NCBI GenBank assembly: GCA_041306005.1
Contig: JBFYKJ010000038.1
Location: forward strand, 1-34,529
Reading direction: 5' to 3'
DNA from: JBFYKJ01 sp041306005
Lineage (GTDB): Archaea > Altiarchaeota > Altiarchaeia > JAFGQM01
DNA length: 34,529 nt
How positions within the stretch are numbered: the first letter of the stretch is position 1; each line of letters opens with the position of its first letter. Positions 1-6,253 of this stretch are shown one piece after another. The notes beneath the pieces were generated by a model. That model was not told where the DNA came from. It searched no databases and saw only the letters and a list, made by a program, of their open reading frames with translations. The position numbers and the translations under genes were made by a program.

Positions 1-1506
1 CCCCAGCCGGCGGCAGGCGAGCCCGCGGCGGTCGCCGAGGCGCACGAGGGCCTGATGAGGCTCGCCTCCGAGAGCCGCGGCCCGAAGGAGAAGCTGATCG
101 AGTCCTACGGCAACGTCGAGATAGTGGACATCGGCAAGGAGGTGGCTCTATACAGGGTAAAACTTCCCTACATAACCAAGGCCGACCACGACGTCATAGA
201 CTCGATACAGCGCGTCGCGACCAAGATAATAGACGTGCGCAAGGAGAGCACCAACACCAAGCTTAGGAAGCAGAGCCTGCAGACCAAGATATTCGAGATG
301 ATGTCTAAGACCTCGTCGCTGAAAGTTGGGGACGTGAAGATGAGGGCATACGCCGACATCATCTCAAGGGAGATGGGCGGCTACGGGCTCATCGACTACC
401 CGATGGACGACGACGACCTCGAGGAGATAATGGTCGTCCCGCCGAAGAGGGAAGTCTATGTCTTCCACCGCCGGCACGGGATGCTGGTCAGCAACATCTC
501 CATAGACTCCGATGACTACCTGCTTAATATAATAGAGAGGATAGCGAGGGACGTCGCCAGAAGGATAGACACGAACGTGCCGCTGCTCGATGCCCGCCTG
601 CCGTCGGGCGACCGCGTGAACGCGACCCTGAAACCTGCGTCGGTCGACGGGCCAAGCCTCACGATAAGGAAGTTCAGGGAGAACCCGTACACCATCGTGA
701 ACATGATAAACTTCAAGTCCCTGAATCCCGAGACGGCCGCGTTCCTCTGGCTCTGCGCCGAGGGGATGCAGGCGTACCCCTGCAACATCCTTGTATCCGG
801 CGGGACGTCTTCGGGAAAGACGACGCTGCTTAACTCGATATCCATGTTCGTCAGGCCGACCGAGCGGGTGGTGACAATAGAGGACACCGCCGAACTGCGG
901 CTCCCCATAAACCACTGGGTCAGGATGGAGACCCGCCCGCCGAGCATCGAGGGCACGGGCGAGATATCCATGGACGTCCTCCTCAAGAACGCGCTGAGGA
1001 TGAGGCCCGACAGGATAATCGTGGGCGAGGTCAGGCACTCAGAGGCGTTCACGCTCTTCACCGCCATGAACACCGGCCACCAGGGCTCGATGGGCACCAT
1101 CCACGCGAACAGCAGCGATGAGACACTCGTTCGCCTGATGTCGCCGCCGATGAGCGTGCCCGAGCAGATGGCGGTCGCACTTAACTTAATAGTAGTGCTT
1201 AACAGGATAAACGTCCCCGGCAAGGGGCTTGTCAGAAGGGTGACGGAGATCGCCGAAGTCACGGGCAACAAGTCGCCGGAGCTGCACCTGCTTTATGAAT
1301 GGAACTCGGAGAAGGACGACATGATCCGCCTGGACCAGAACTCCGTGGTGCTCAAGCAGATAAGGAAATACTCCGGCTACTCCGAGAAGAAGCTCAAGGA
1401 CGAGCTTAGCATACGCGAGGAGCTGCTCGCAGAGGCCGCCCGGAAGGACATATCATCCCTAAACACATTCTCGATATTCCTCAAGAAGTACTATGAGCGG
1501 CTATGA
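1..1506 (+). CDS. Type II/IV secretion system ATPase (GspE/FlaI/TadA family), 5' partial
   Basis: Hexameric secretion ATPase that would power assembly of an archaeal type IV pilus-like or secretion machine at the inner face of the membrane. The reading frame is open to base 1, so the ATG at 55 is probably internal and the gene starts outside the window. Counting from 55: an N-terminal region with the usual arginine-rich segment, Walker A GGTSSGKT at about residues 249-256, an acidic Walker B stretch (RPDRIIVGEVR, about 322-332) and the histidine box GSMGTIHANS. The two T2SF membrane proteins that follow on the same strand are the expected partners. Which substrate or pilin it serves is not visible, as no class III signal peptide gene lies in the window. 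Confidence 0.93.
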   Translation, partial: PQPAAGEPAAVAEAHEGLMRLASESRGPKEKLIESYGNVEIVDIGKEVALYRVKLPYITKADHDVIDSIQRVATKIIDVRKESTNTKLRKQSLQTKIFEMMSKTSSLKVGDVKMRAYADIISREMGGYGLIDYPMDDDDLEEIMVVPPKREVYVFHRRHGMLVSNISIDSDDYLLNIIERIARDVARRIDTNVPLLDARLPSGDRVNATLKPASVDGPSLTIRKFRENPYTIVNMINFKSLNPETAAFLWLCAEGMQAYPCNILVSGGTSSGKTTLLNSISMFVRPTERVVTIEDTAELRLPINHWVRMETRPPSIEGTGEISMDVLLKNALRMRPDRIIVGEVRHSEAFTLFTAMNTGHQGSMGTIHANSSDETLVRLMSPPMSVPEQMAVALNLIVVLNRINVPGKGLVRRVTEIAEVTGNKSPELHLLYEWNSEKDDMIRLDQNSVVLKQIRKYSGYSEKKLKDELSIREELLAEAARKDISSLNTFSIFLKKYYERL

Positions 1507-1720
1507 GGCCCGCAAGGAGCCTTTTTAACCCGCCTGGCCGGGCAAACCCGCCAAAAAGATGCTTCGGGAGGCGATATCCGAGGGCCGTGCAAGGGTGCGT
1601 CGGGAGTCAAAACGCCCAAAACACCTTCAAAGGCCGTCCGTAAGGCTTTTTAATACCCTGCCGTAAATATATCCAATAGTCCCGACCGAGTATTGGATTC
1701 CATCCAATATTACATCCAAC
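1507..1720 (+). promoter_or_regulatory. Intergenic leader with TATA-like boxes and ATCCAATA inverted/direct repeats
   Basis: No gene seen. TATA-like stretches CTTTTTAATA (about 1646-1655) and TAAATATAT (about 1664-1672) precede the T2SF gene. ATCCAATA occurs at 1671-1678, its inverse TATTGGAT at 1691-1698, ATCCAATA again at 1702-1709 and a truncated ATCCAAC at 1714-1720, directly before the ATG. This arrangement looks like a multi-site operator; the binding protein is unknown. Confidence 0.45.
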
Positions 1721-2890
1721 ATGCCCAAGAAACCCAAAGACACGGCGACCCAAGCGGGCGAGTACGTGCCGTCAGCCGACGAGCTCGAGCTCGAGTGGGA
1801 AAAGAAGCTGAAAGGGTCAAAGGGCGCTGACACGGGATTTGTCGCAGATACCGCCCCGCGTCGCAGGGCGGAATCGCTCGATGAGGTATTTACCCAACTA
1901 AAGGAGACGGAGGCTCCTGCGGCCCGGCGGGTCGAGAAACAGCCCGAAAGGCTGGAGAAGATCAGCGGCGTGGTCCGCGGCGAAGCCCCCGAGGTCAAAG
2001 AAAGGGAGCTCATGGGCGGCGGCGTGCCGGGCATATACAGGCTCTACCCAATGGGCGGCATCCCCCCGTTGAACCTCTTGTCAAAGGGGATGGGCGGCAT
2101 CGCGTCAAAATCTCTCGACAGCGACCTTAAGAGGTCCAACATACCGCTTTACCCCAACGAGTATGCGTCGTTTGCGGTGGGCCTCAGCTTCATACTCTCC
2201 GTGCTGGTCTTTGTCGGGGTATTCCTCCTGATGTCGGACCTGGTCTTTGCGCTTATCGCCTTTGTGGTCGCCCTAATGCTTTTCTCGCTCCTGCTTGTGA
2301 CATGGCCCTCGATGCACGTCGGCGCGGGCTCGCGCGATGTCGAGAGGCAGCTGCCGTTCGCGCTTAGGCACATGTCCGCATTGCTGAGCGCGGGCATAAG
2401 CATATTCGACTCCCTGGTGTCCGTCTCAAAGGCCAATTACGGTTCCCTCTCGATGGAGATCGACAAGGTCGTCTGGGACGTGAAATCCGGAGAAAACATA
2501 TCGGATGCGCTTGAGGACGCGTCTGACAGGATAGGATCGCATTCCTTCAACAGGGTCACTATACACATAAGGCGCGCGCTGCAGATGGGCGGCGACGTCG
2601 CGGGCATCATAAGCCAGATAGCGGACGACCTCACGTTCGAGATGAGGATGAAGGTCTCGGACTTCGTCGAGAAGCTGAACGCATTCGCGATCGTATACCT
2701 CATCGGCGGGATAGTTGGCCCCGTAGTCATAGCGGTATTCAGCGTCGTCAGCAGCGCAAGGCCCCTGCAGGAGATGGGCGGCGCGGCGTTCGTCAGCCAG
2801 TCGATGCTTATATTCATGGTGTTGTTCTTATTCCCGCTGCTTATGGCGCTCATCACCTATGTAGTCAAGCTGATGGAGCCGAAGGTCTGA
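1721..2890 (+). CDS. T2SF-domain membrane protein of secretion/pilus system (TadB/FlaJ-like)
   Basis: Polytopic platform protein that anchors the secretion ATPase in the membrane. The first about 150 residues are soluble and charged (Pro/Lys/Glu-rich), which is unusual for the family and may be a regulatory or ATPase-contact extension. Two hydrophobic segments follow at about 150-200, then a cytoplasmic helical T2SF domain (about 205-310, with the typical 'LPFALRHMSALLSAG' start), then hydrophobic segments to the C-terminus. It lies 214 nt after the ATPase and 33 nt before a second T2SF gene, as in archaeal pilus operons that carry paired FlaJ-like subunits. The start ATG is the first in frame after the intergenic leader. 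Confidence 0.88.
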   Translation: MPKKPKDTATQAGEYVPSADELELEWEKKLKGSKGADTGFVADTAPRRRAESLDEVFTQLKETEAPAARRVEKQPERLEKISGVVRGEAPEVKERELMGGGVPGIYRLYPMGGIPPLNLLSKGMGGIASKSLDSDLKRSNIPLYPNEYASFAVGLSFILSVLVFVGVFLLMSDLVFALIAFVVALMLFSLLLVTWPSMHVGAGSRDVERQLPFALRHMSALLSAGISIFDSLVSVSKANYGSLSMEIDKVVWDVKSGENISDALEDASDRIGSHSFNRVTIHIRRALQMGGDVAGIISQIADDLTFEMRMKVSDFVEKLNAFAIVYLIGGIVGPVVIAVFSVVSSARPLQEMGGAAFVSQSMLIFMVLFLFPLLMALITYVVKLMEPKV

Positions 2891-2923
2891 TCGTATTAGG
2901 CAACCAATTGGCATCCCTATAAA

Positions 2924-3838
2924 ATGGACGGAGAAAGACGGCGTGCGGGCTCCCCGAAGAGAGGCTATGGGAGCTACCTGGAGTCCAGCAACATAGGCGT
3001 CAGCCCCATTGTGTGGGTGATAGCCGCGGTGCTCCTGGCAATAGCCGTTGCGGCGCTCGTCTTCTTCATGTTCTCGGGCAACATGGCCATCGCGGGCATG
3101 GCCCTCATAATCATCCCGATATTGCTCATAGGCCTCCCGATAATCCTCAAGGAGCGCAGGGACACGATAATAGAGGAGTCCGTCCCGGACGTATTTGAAG
3201 AACTGGCAACTTCCCTGCGCGCAGGCGCGACTGTCGAGCAGGCGCTGCTCGACCTGACCAGGATACAACACGGCCCGCTCATCGACGAGCTGAAGATCGC
3301 GCTGAATGACATGGAGGGGGGATTCAGCTTCGAGGAGGCCCTGGAGAACCTTATAGCGAGGGTGGATGTCGTCCTCCTCAAGAGGATATTCAAGATAGTC
3401 ATTGACGGCAGGAAGGCGGGCGGCGAGCTTGCGGACATACTCGACGCGGTCGCTTCGGACGCCAGGGAGATGGCGCGCCTGCAGAGGGAGCGGAGGAGCA
3501 AGACCCTCATGTACGTCATATTCATATTCGCCGCGGGCGCAGTAGTGGCCCCGCTCATATTCGGCTTTGTGACACAGATAGCCGGCCTTGTAGCAAACGT
3601 GGGCGCAACAACGCGCGTGGCGAATCCGCTGGATTTGGAGTTCGGAGGCCTGACAGTAAGCATATTCTGGCTCTACCTCCTGATAGAGTGTTTCATATCC
3701 GGCATAATGCTGGCGGTAGTCAGGGGCATAAGGATCTGGAAGGGCATAACCTTCTACTCCCTGTCGATGGCTCTCGTCGGCACGATAGTATTCGAGGCTG
3801 CGAAGATCTTCGCTTCAGCCATGCTGCCGGCGGTCTGA
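2924..3838 (+). CDS. Second T2SF-domain membrane protein (TadC/FlaJ-like)
   Basis: Second platform subunit of the same secretion system. Hydrophobic segments at about residues 28-75, a cytoplasmic T2SF domain at about 80-185 (VPDVFEELATSLRAGATVEQALLDL is cut here to its recognisable core EELATSLRAGATVEQAL), then three or so C-terminal membrane segments. The domain order mirrors the upstream gene, suggesting an old duplication with divergence, and the two products probably form a heteromeric platform. No clear Shine-Dalgarno sequence precedes the ATG; the 33-nt gap to the upstream gene supports co-transcription. The operon ends here, followed by T-rich sequence and a tRNA gene. Confidence 0.88.
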   Translation: MDGERRRAGSPKRGYGSYLESSNIGVSPIVWVIAAVLLAIAVAALVFFMFSGNMAIAGMALIIIPILLIGLPIILKERRDTIIEESVPDVFEELATSLRAGATVEQALLDLTRIQHGPLIDELKIALNDMEGGFSFEEALENLIARVDVVLLKRIFKIVIDGRKAGGELADILDAVASDAREMARLQRERRSKTLMYVIFIFAAGAVVAPLIFGFVTQIAGLVANVGATTRVANPLDLEFGGLTVSIFWLYLLIECFISGIMLAVVRGIRIWKGITFYSLSMALVGTIVFEAAKIFASAMLPAV

Positions 3839-3942
3839 CCCCCCCAGCACCGGTTTTGCACCCCCGGCCTCCCTGCGGCTCTTTTTATTCTAAAACGGCC
3901 AAATTAAGACGCTTTCGGCAGGGTATCCTGTCCGTGTTCTGT

Positions 3943-4016
3943 GGGCCTGTGGTCTAGTTGGTTATGACGCCACCTTGACATGGTGGAGGCCGCCAGTTCG
4001 AATCTGGCCAGGCCCA
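3943..4016 (+). tRNA. tRNA-Val(GAC)
   Basis: Full cloverleaf: acceptor GGGCCTG (3943-3949) pairs with CAGGCCC (4009-4015), anticodon stem CCACC/GGTGG encloses the loop TTGACAT with anticodon GAC, T loop TTCGAAT, discriminator A at 4016. No intron. CCA is not fully encoded (CCT follows). The T-rich stretch CTTTTTATTC near 3880 may belong to its promoter. The 3' end is repeated three more times downstream. Confidence 0.95.
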
Positions 4017-4280
4017 CCTTACGTTTGCGAGAGAAAACTCGGCGGTCCTGGCGACTGGCAAGGTCATGTGCCTTGGGCACGTGTCCACCTTGCCATCTGG
4101 CCAGGCCCACCTTACGTTTGCGAGAGAAAACTCGGCGGTCCTGGCGACTGGCAAGGTCATGTGCATTGGGCACGTGTCCACCTTGCCATCTGGCCAGGCC
4201 CACTCAGTTATCTAAGGTTAGCATCGTGGACCTGACATCCATTGTTCGCTTCGCGAACTGCAGGATGGCCAGGCCCACTA
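4005..4280 (+). repeat. tRNA-Val 3'-end repeat array (two 93-bp units plus partial copies)
   Basis: Two direct repeats of 93 bp (4018-4110 and 4111-4203) differ at a single base in their hairpin loop. Each ends in a copy of the tRNA-Val 3' end (TCTGGCCAGGCCCAC), which recurs a third time at 4189-4203 and, degenerate, at about 4265-4278. Within a unit the tRNA end (4005-4018) faces an imperfect reverse complement (4041-4054) across a 22-nt loop ending in CTC. A second hairpin follows: TGGCAAGGT (4056-4064) with ACCTTGCCA (4087-4095), extended inside by CATGTGC/GCACGTG. Small open frames across these repeats are repeat artefacts. Confidence 0.9.
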
Positions 4281-4294
4281 CAGTCTTTGGTTTT

Positions 4295-4320
4295 GGGTCT
4301 TCGGTCTTGTCTTCGCTAAG
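4295..4320 (+). repeat. Arm-like motif GGGTCTTCGGTCTTGTCTT near tRNA-Val array
   Basis: GGGTCTTCGGTCTTGTCTT (4295-4313) is followed by CGCTAAG. The same 14-mer GGGTCTTCGGTCTT occurs inverted at 29256-29269 by the right end of the integrative element, and close variants lie at 5168 and 18304-18330. A partial inverse (AAGACCC, 4323-4329) could fold back on it. Candidate integrase arm-type binding site or scar. Confidence 0.55.
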
Positions 4321-4352
4321 CCAAGACCCGAAACCCGGAACTCAAAACAGAA

Positions 4353-4538
4353 ATGCCTGTAATACGCGTGAGCCTCTGGGACGGGAGGACGAGGGAGCAG
4401 AAGGAGAAGTTCGCCGAGGCGGTGACAAGGGACGTCATGGAGACGCTCAAGTGCCCGAAGGAGCACGTGTGGATAATATTCGAGGACGTCAAGAAGAGCG
4501 ACTGGGCGATAGGCGGGAAGCTCTGCGACGGCCTTTAA
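4353..4538 (+). CDS. 4-oxalocrotonate tautomerase family protein
   Basis: 61 residues, the standard size for a 4-OT subunit. The sequence starts MPVIRVSLWDGRT, so removal of Met exposes the catalytic Pro-1 that acts as general base; a downstream Arg (R11 or R13) sits where substrate-binding arginines occur. The C-terminal part forms the expected beta-hairpin region (HVWIIFEDVKKSDWAIGGKL). The family isomerises 2-hydroxymuconate-type enols and related substrates, usually as a hexamer; the natural substrate here is unknown. The gene is isolated between two tRNA loci, and its stop codon lies in the loop of a perfect hairpin (GGCCTTT/AAAGGCC, 4530-4546). Confidence 0.85.
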   Translation: MPVIRVSLWDGRTREQKEKFAEAVTRDVMETLKCPKEHVWIIFEDVKKSDWAIGGKLCDGL

Positions 4539-4580
4539 GAAAGGCCGGCGAAATTGTCCAGTTGCCGCAAGCGGCAACTG
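4530..4580 (+). terminator. Two adjacent perfect hairpins after the tautomerase gene
   Basis: GGCCTTT (4530-4536) pairs with AAAGGCC (4540-4546), and CAGTTGCCGC (4559-4568) pairs with GCGGCAACTG (4571-4580) with only two bases between. No T-tract follows directly, although CTCTTTTAT lies 20 nt further on. They could end or stabilise the tautomerase transcript. Confidence 0.4.
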
Positions 4581-4690
4581 AACTGTCCCGGGTTACTACT
4601 CTTTTATGCGCTTTGTTTCAAACTATATGCCAAGCTTCCGTAAACCGGAAACTTGCTAAGCTTCGCTTAGACAAGACCGGAAACGGTTTT

Positions 4691-4827
4691 GGGCCCGTAG
4701 CCTAGTCAGGATAGGGCGACAGCCTTCTAACGGCCCTTTCTTTCAAAAAGAAAGCGCCGGCGGAAAGAAACCGTCGGCAGTGCTGAGAGACAGCTGTAGG
4801 TCCCGGGTTCGAATCCCGGCGGGTCCG
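4691..4827 (+). tRNA. tRNA-Arg(TCT) with 62-nt canonical intron
   Basis: Acceptor GGGCCCG (4691-4697) pairs with CGGGTCC (4820-4826; one G-T wobble), discriminator G at 4827. Anticodon stem ACAGC (4719-4723) pairs with GCTGT (4793-4797), T stem CCGGG/CCCGG around TTCGAAT. The anticodon is TCT (4726-4728). The two halves of the anticodon arm are separated by an intron from about 4730 to 4791, placed after position 37 as in archaeal introns cut by the splicing endonuclease. Confidence 0.93.
4730..4791 (+). other. tRNA-Arg intron
   Basis: 62-nt insertion between anticodon positions 37 and 38. It contains the internal hairpin CTTTCTTT/AAAGAAAG (about 4736-4754), the sort of stem that can present a bulge-helix-bulge to the splicing endonuclease. 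No open frame and no clear guide RNA boxes. Confidence 0.8.
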
Positions 4828-4900
4828 CTCTGGATTATTAGCTTTGGCTCGCGGCCCCGCCTTATGCCAAAGAGGGATGCTAAGCTTAGTAAATCCTCGG

Positions 4901-4932
4901 CACACGAGGTTCGCCGAAGGCGAACCTGTGCA
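4901..4932 (+). repeat. 32-bp hairpin module shared with the tRNA-Trp array
   Basis: CACACGAGGTTCGCC then GAAGGCGAACCTGTGCA forms GGTTCGCC/GGCGAACC. The same 32 bases with one change lie at 10330-10361. It is followed by a local hairpin (AGGGTCCC/GGGACCCT, about 4934-4952) and then a tRNA-end copy; the Trp copy shows the same order. Confidence 0.8.
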
Positions 4933-5167
4933 TAGGGTCCCATTGGGACCCTCATGTCCCGGCGGGTCCGCTCTGGATTATTAGCTTTGGCTCGCGGCCC
5001 CGCCTTATGCCAAAGAGGGATGCTAAGCTTAGTAACTCTTCGGCATCCCGGCGGGTCCGTTCCGGATTCTTAGCATTAGCTCACGGACCCGCCTTATGCC
5101 AAGGTCATACGCATAGAAGAAGCCTCCACCTTGTCATCCCGGCGGGTCATTTAGGGTCCGCAGTCCG

Positions 5168-5190
5168 GGGTCTGCGGTCTTGTCTTTACG
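5168..5190 (+). repeat. Arm-like motif GGGTCTGCGGTCTTGTCTT near tRNA-Arg array
   Basis: Variant of the motif at 4295 (one change in the first 19 bases), with an inverse fragment ACCGAAGACC at about 5211-5221. It lies between the last two tRNA-Arg end copies, the same relative place as in the Val locus. Confidence 0.5.
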
Positions 5191-5236
5191 GTACAGGACC
5201 CAAGGCCGATAACCGAAGACCTCTTGGCGGGTCCGC

Positions 5237-6151
5237 CTAAGTTATATCCATCACCGTTATCTCGGGCCTCGCGTTGAACCTTATCGGCAGGCTCTGGCCG
5301 ACGCCCCGCGTGACGTACATAGGCACGCCGCCCACCTCATACCACCCGGCGATGCAATCGTCGTCTATGGCCTTGCTGTTCTTGAACGGGCCGATGAACG
5401 GTATGCAGAACTGCCCTCCATGGGTGTGGCCTGCGAGGATGAGGTTTGCATTCCGGCCCCCCGGTTCGAGCGCCGCATCAGGCTCGTGGACTATGAGTAT
5501 TCTCACGCAGTCCCCGCCCACTCCCCGATAAGCCTTCTCCAAGTCGGTATTCCCGCCCCAAAGGGAGTCCGCGCCTATCACGCAGAAGTTTTCGCCATTA
5601 CTCGAAAACTTGATATTCGAGTTCCTTAAGAGGACAAAGCCGTTTTCTTCCACCCATCCTGCGATTCTGTCGGCAGCATCATCGTGTGCCCAATCGTAGC
5701 CGTAGTCATGGTTGCCGAGGATGACGATGGTCCTGTTCCGGCCCAGCCTTAGGAGCGGCGCCAGGAATTTGACCTGGCCCTCGTTTGTATCGACAAGGTC
5801 GCAGGCTATTATCGTGTAGTCCGGGGCTATGCGGTTTATCTCGTCGACCACCCGCCCAAGGAACGCCTCGGAGCCTCCCGACATGGCGTGCAGGTCGGAT
5901 ATAACGGCCAGCCTCAGCTTTATAGAATCATCGCCGCCGCTTAGCCTTATCCGCTCGTGCCGGACCTCAAGGCTGTTGACCTCTATGGCGGCGCCGTATA
6001 ACACCAGCGAGAGGAAGGACCAAATCGAGACGCACACGGCTATCTTCACAAGCCGCCTCCCGCTTGATTTTCCTTTGAGCGCCTTCAAGCCGCCGTTGGG
6101 CGTTTTCCCGCCTCTTGGGGATTTGACCTTGCGTTTCATGCCGATGCTCAT
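5237..6151 (-). CDS. Membrane-anchored metallophosphoesterase (YkuE-like)
   Basis: Calcineurin-like phosphoesterase. A basic N-terminus (about 35 residues) and one membrane helix (about 35-56) place the catalytic domain outside the membrane. Metal-binding motifs appear in order: DLH in AVISDLHAM, CDLVD in place of the usual GDLVD, GNHDYG, then HEPD and AGHTHGGQ. The Gly-to-Cys change in the second motif is unusual; the metal-binding Asp is kept. YkuE-type enzymes act on phosphodiesters or phospholipid headgroups, but the substrate here is unknown. The stop codon abuts the last tRNA-Arg-end remnant, so the repeat array runs up to the gene's 3' end. Start at residue 5 (second Met) is also possible. 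Confidence 0.87.
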   Translation of the reverse strand: MSIGMKRKVKSPRGGKTPNGGLKALKGKSSGRRLVKIAVCVSIWSFLSLVLYGAAIEVNSLEVRHERIRLSGGDDSIKLRLAVISDLHAMSGGSEAFLGRVVDEINRIAPDYTIIACDLVDTNEGQVKFLAPLLRLGRNRTIVILGNHDYGYDWAHDDAADRIAGWVEENGFVLLRNSNIKFSSNGENFCVIGADSLWGGNTDLEKAYRGVGGDCVRILIVHEPDAALEPGGRNANLILAGHTHGGQFCIPFIGPFKNSKAIDDDCIAGWYEVGGVPMYVTRGVGQSLPIRFNARPEITVMDIT

Positions 6152-6211
6152 CCGCCGGATAGGTGCAGCAGCTCCGGTTTTGGGCCTTAATATAGACGCT
6201 TGGCTTAGTAA

Positions 6212-6226
6212 AGCCTTTTTATCTTC
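6212..6226 (+). promoter_or_regulatory. TATA-like box of the secreted propeller gene
   Basis: The T-rich CCTTTTTATCTT stretch ends about 30 nt before the ATG at 6254, the spacing of an archaeal TATA box with a short or absent leader. It also lies between two divergent genes. Confidence 0.45.
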
Positions 6227-6253
6227 CCTCCTCTTTTATTCCTGGGGTCTAAA

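Larger units (their letters stand above)
4814..5235 (+). repeat. tRNA-Arg 3'-end mirrored hairpin array (about 90-bp units)
   Basis: The tRNA 3' end TCCCGGCGGGTCCG starts copies at 4814 (the tRNA itself), 4957, 5046 and 5137 (truncated), with a remnant GGCGGGTCCG at 5227. Units A (4814) and B (4957) share about 79 identical bases; unit C (5046) is diverged. In each, the tRNA end faces its reverse complement: 4818-4828 with 4851-4861 (one mismatch), 4961-4971 with 4994-5004, and perfect in C (GGCGGGTCCGT 5050-5060 with ACGGACCCGCC 5083-5093). Loops are 22 nt and alike: TC.GGATT.TTAGC, ending GCTC. TTATGCCAA follows each stem, then a second hairpin leading to the next tRNA-end copy. Confidence 0.9.

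Noticed and set aside
364..1271. Long minus-strand frames opposite the secretion ATPase
   Set aside because: Antisense shadows of GC-rich coding sequence; the plus-strand protein has full family motifs.
4018..4203. CRISPR array
   Set aside because: Only two full units, no spacer/repeat alternation, units end in tRNA 3' sequence, and no cas gene in the window.
3904..4705. Open reading frames across the Val repeat region on both strands
   Set aside because: They translate tandem repeats and tRNA sequence and have no start signals; identical peptide blocks reflect the DNA repeat.
4814..5148. Classical integron attC sites
   Set aside because: The GTTRRRY/RYYYAAC core sites of attC are not seen and no integron-type integrase is recognisable; only the general idea of folded sites is similar.
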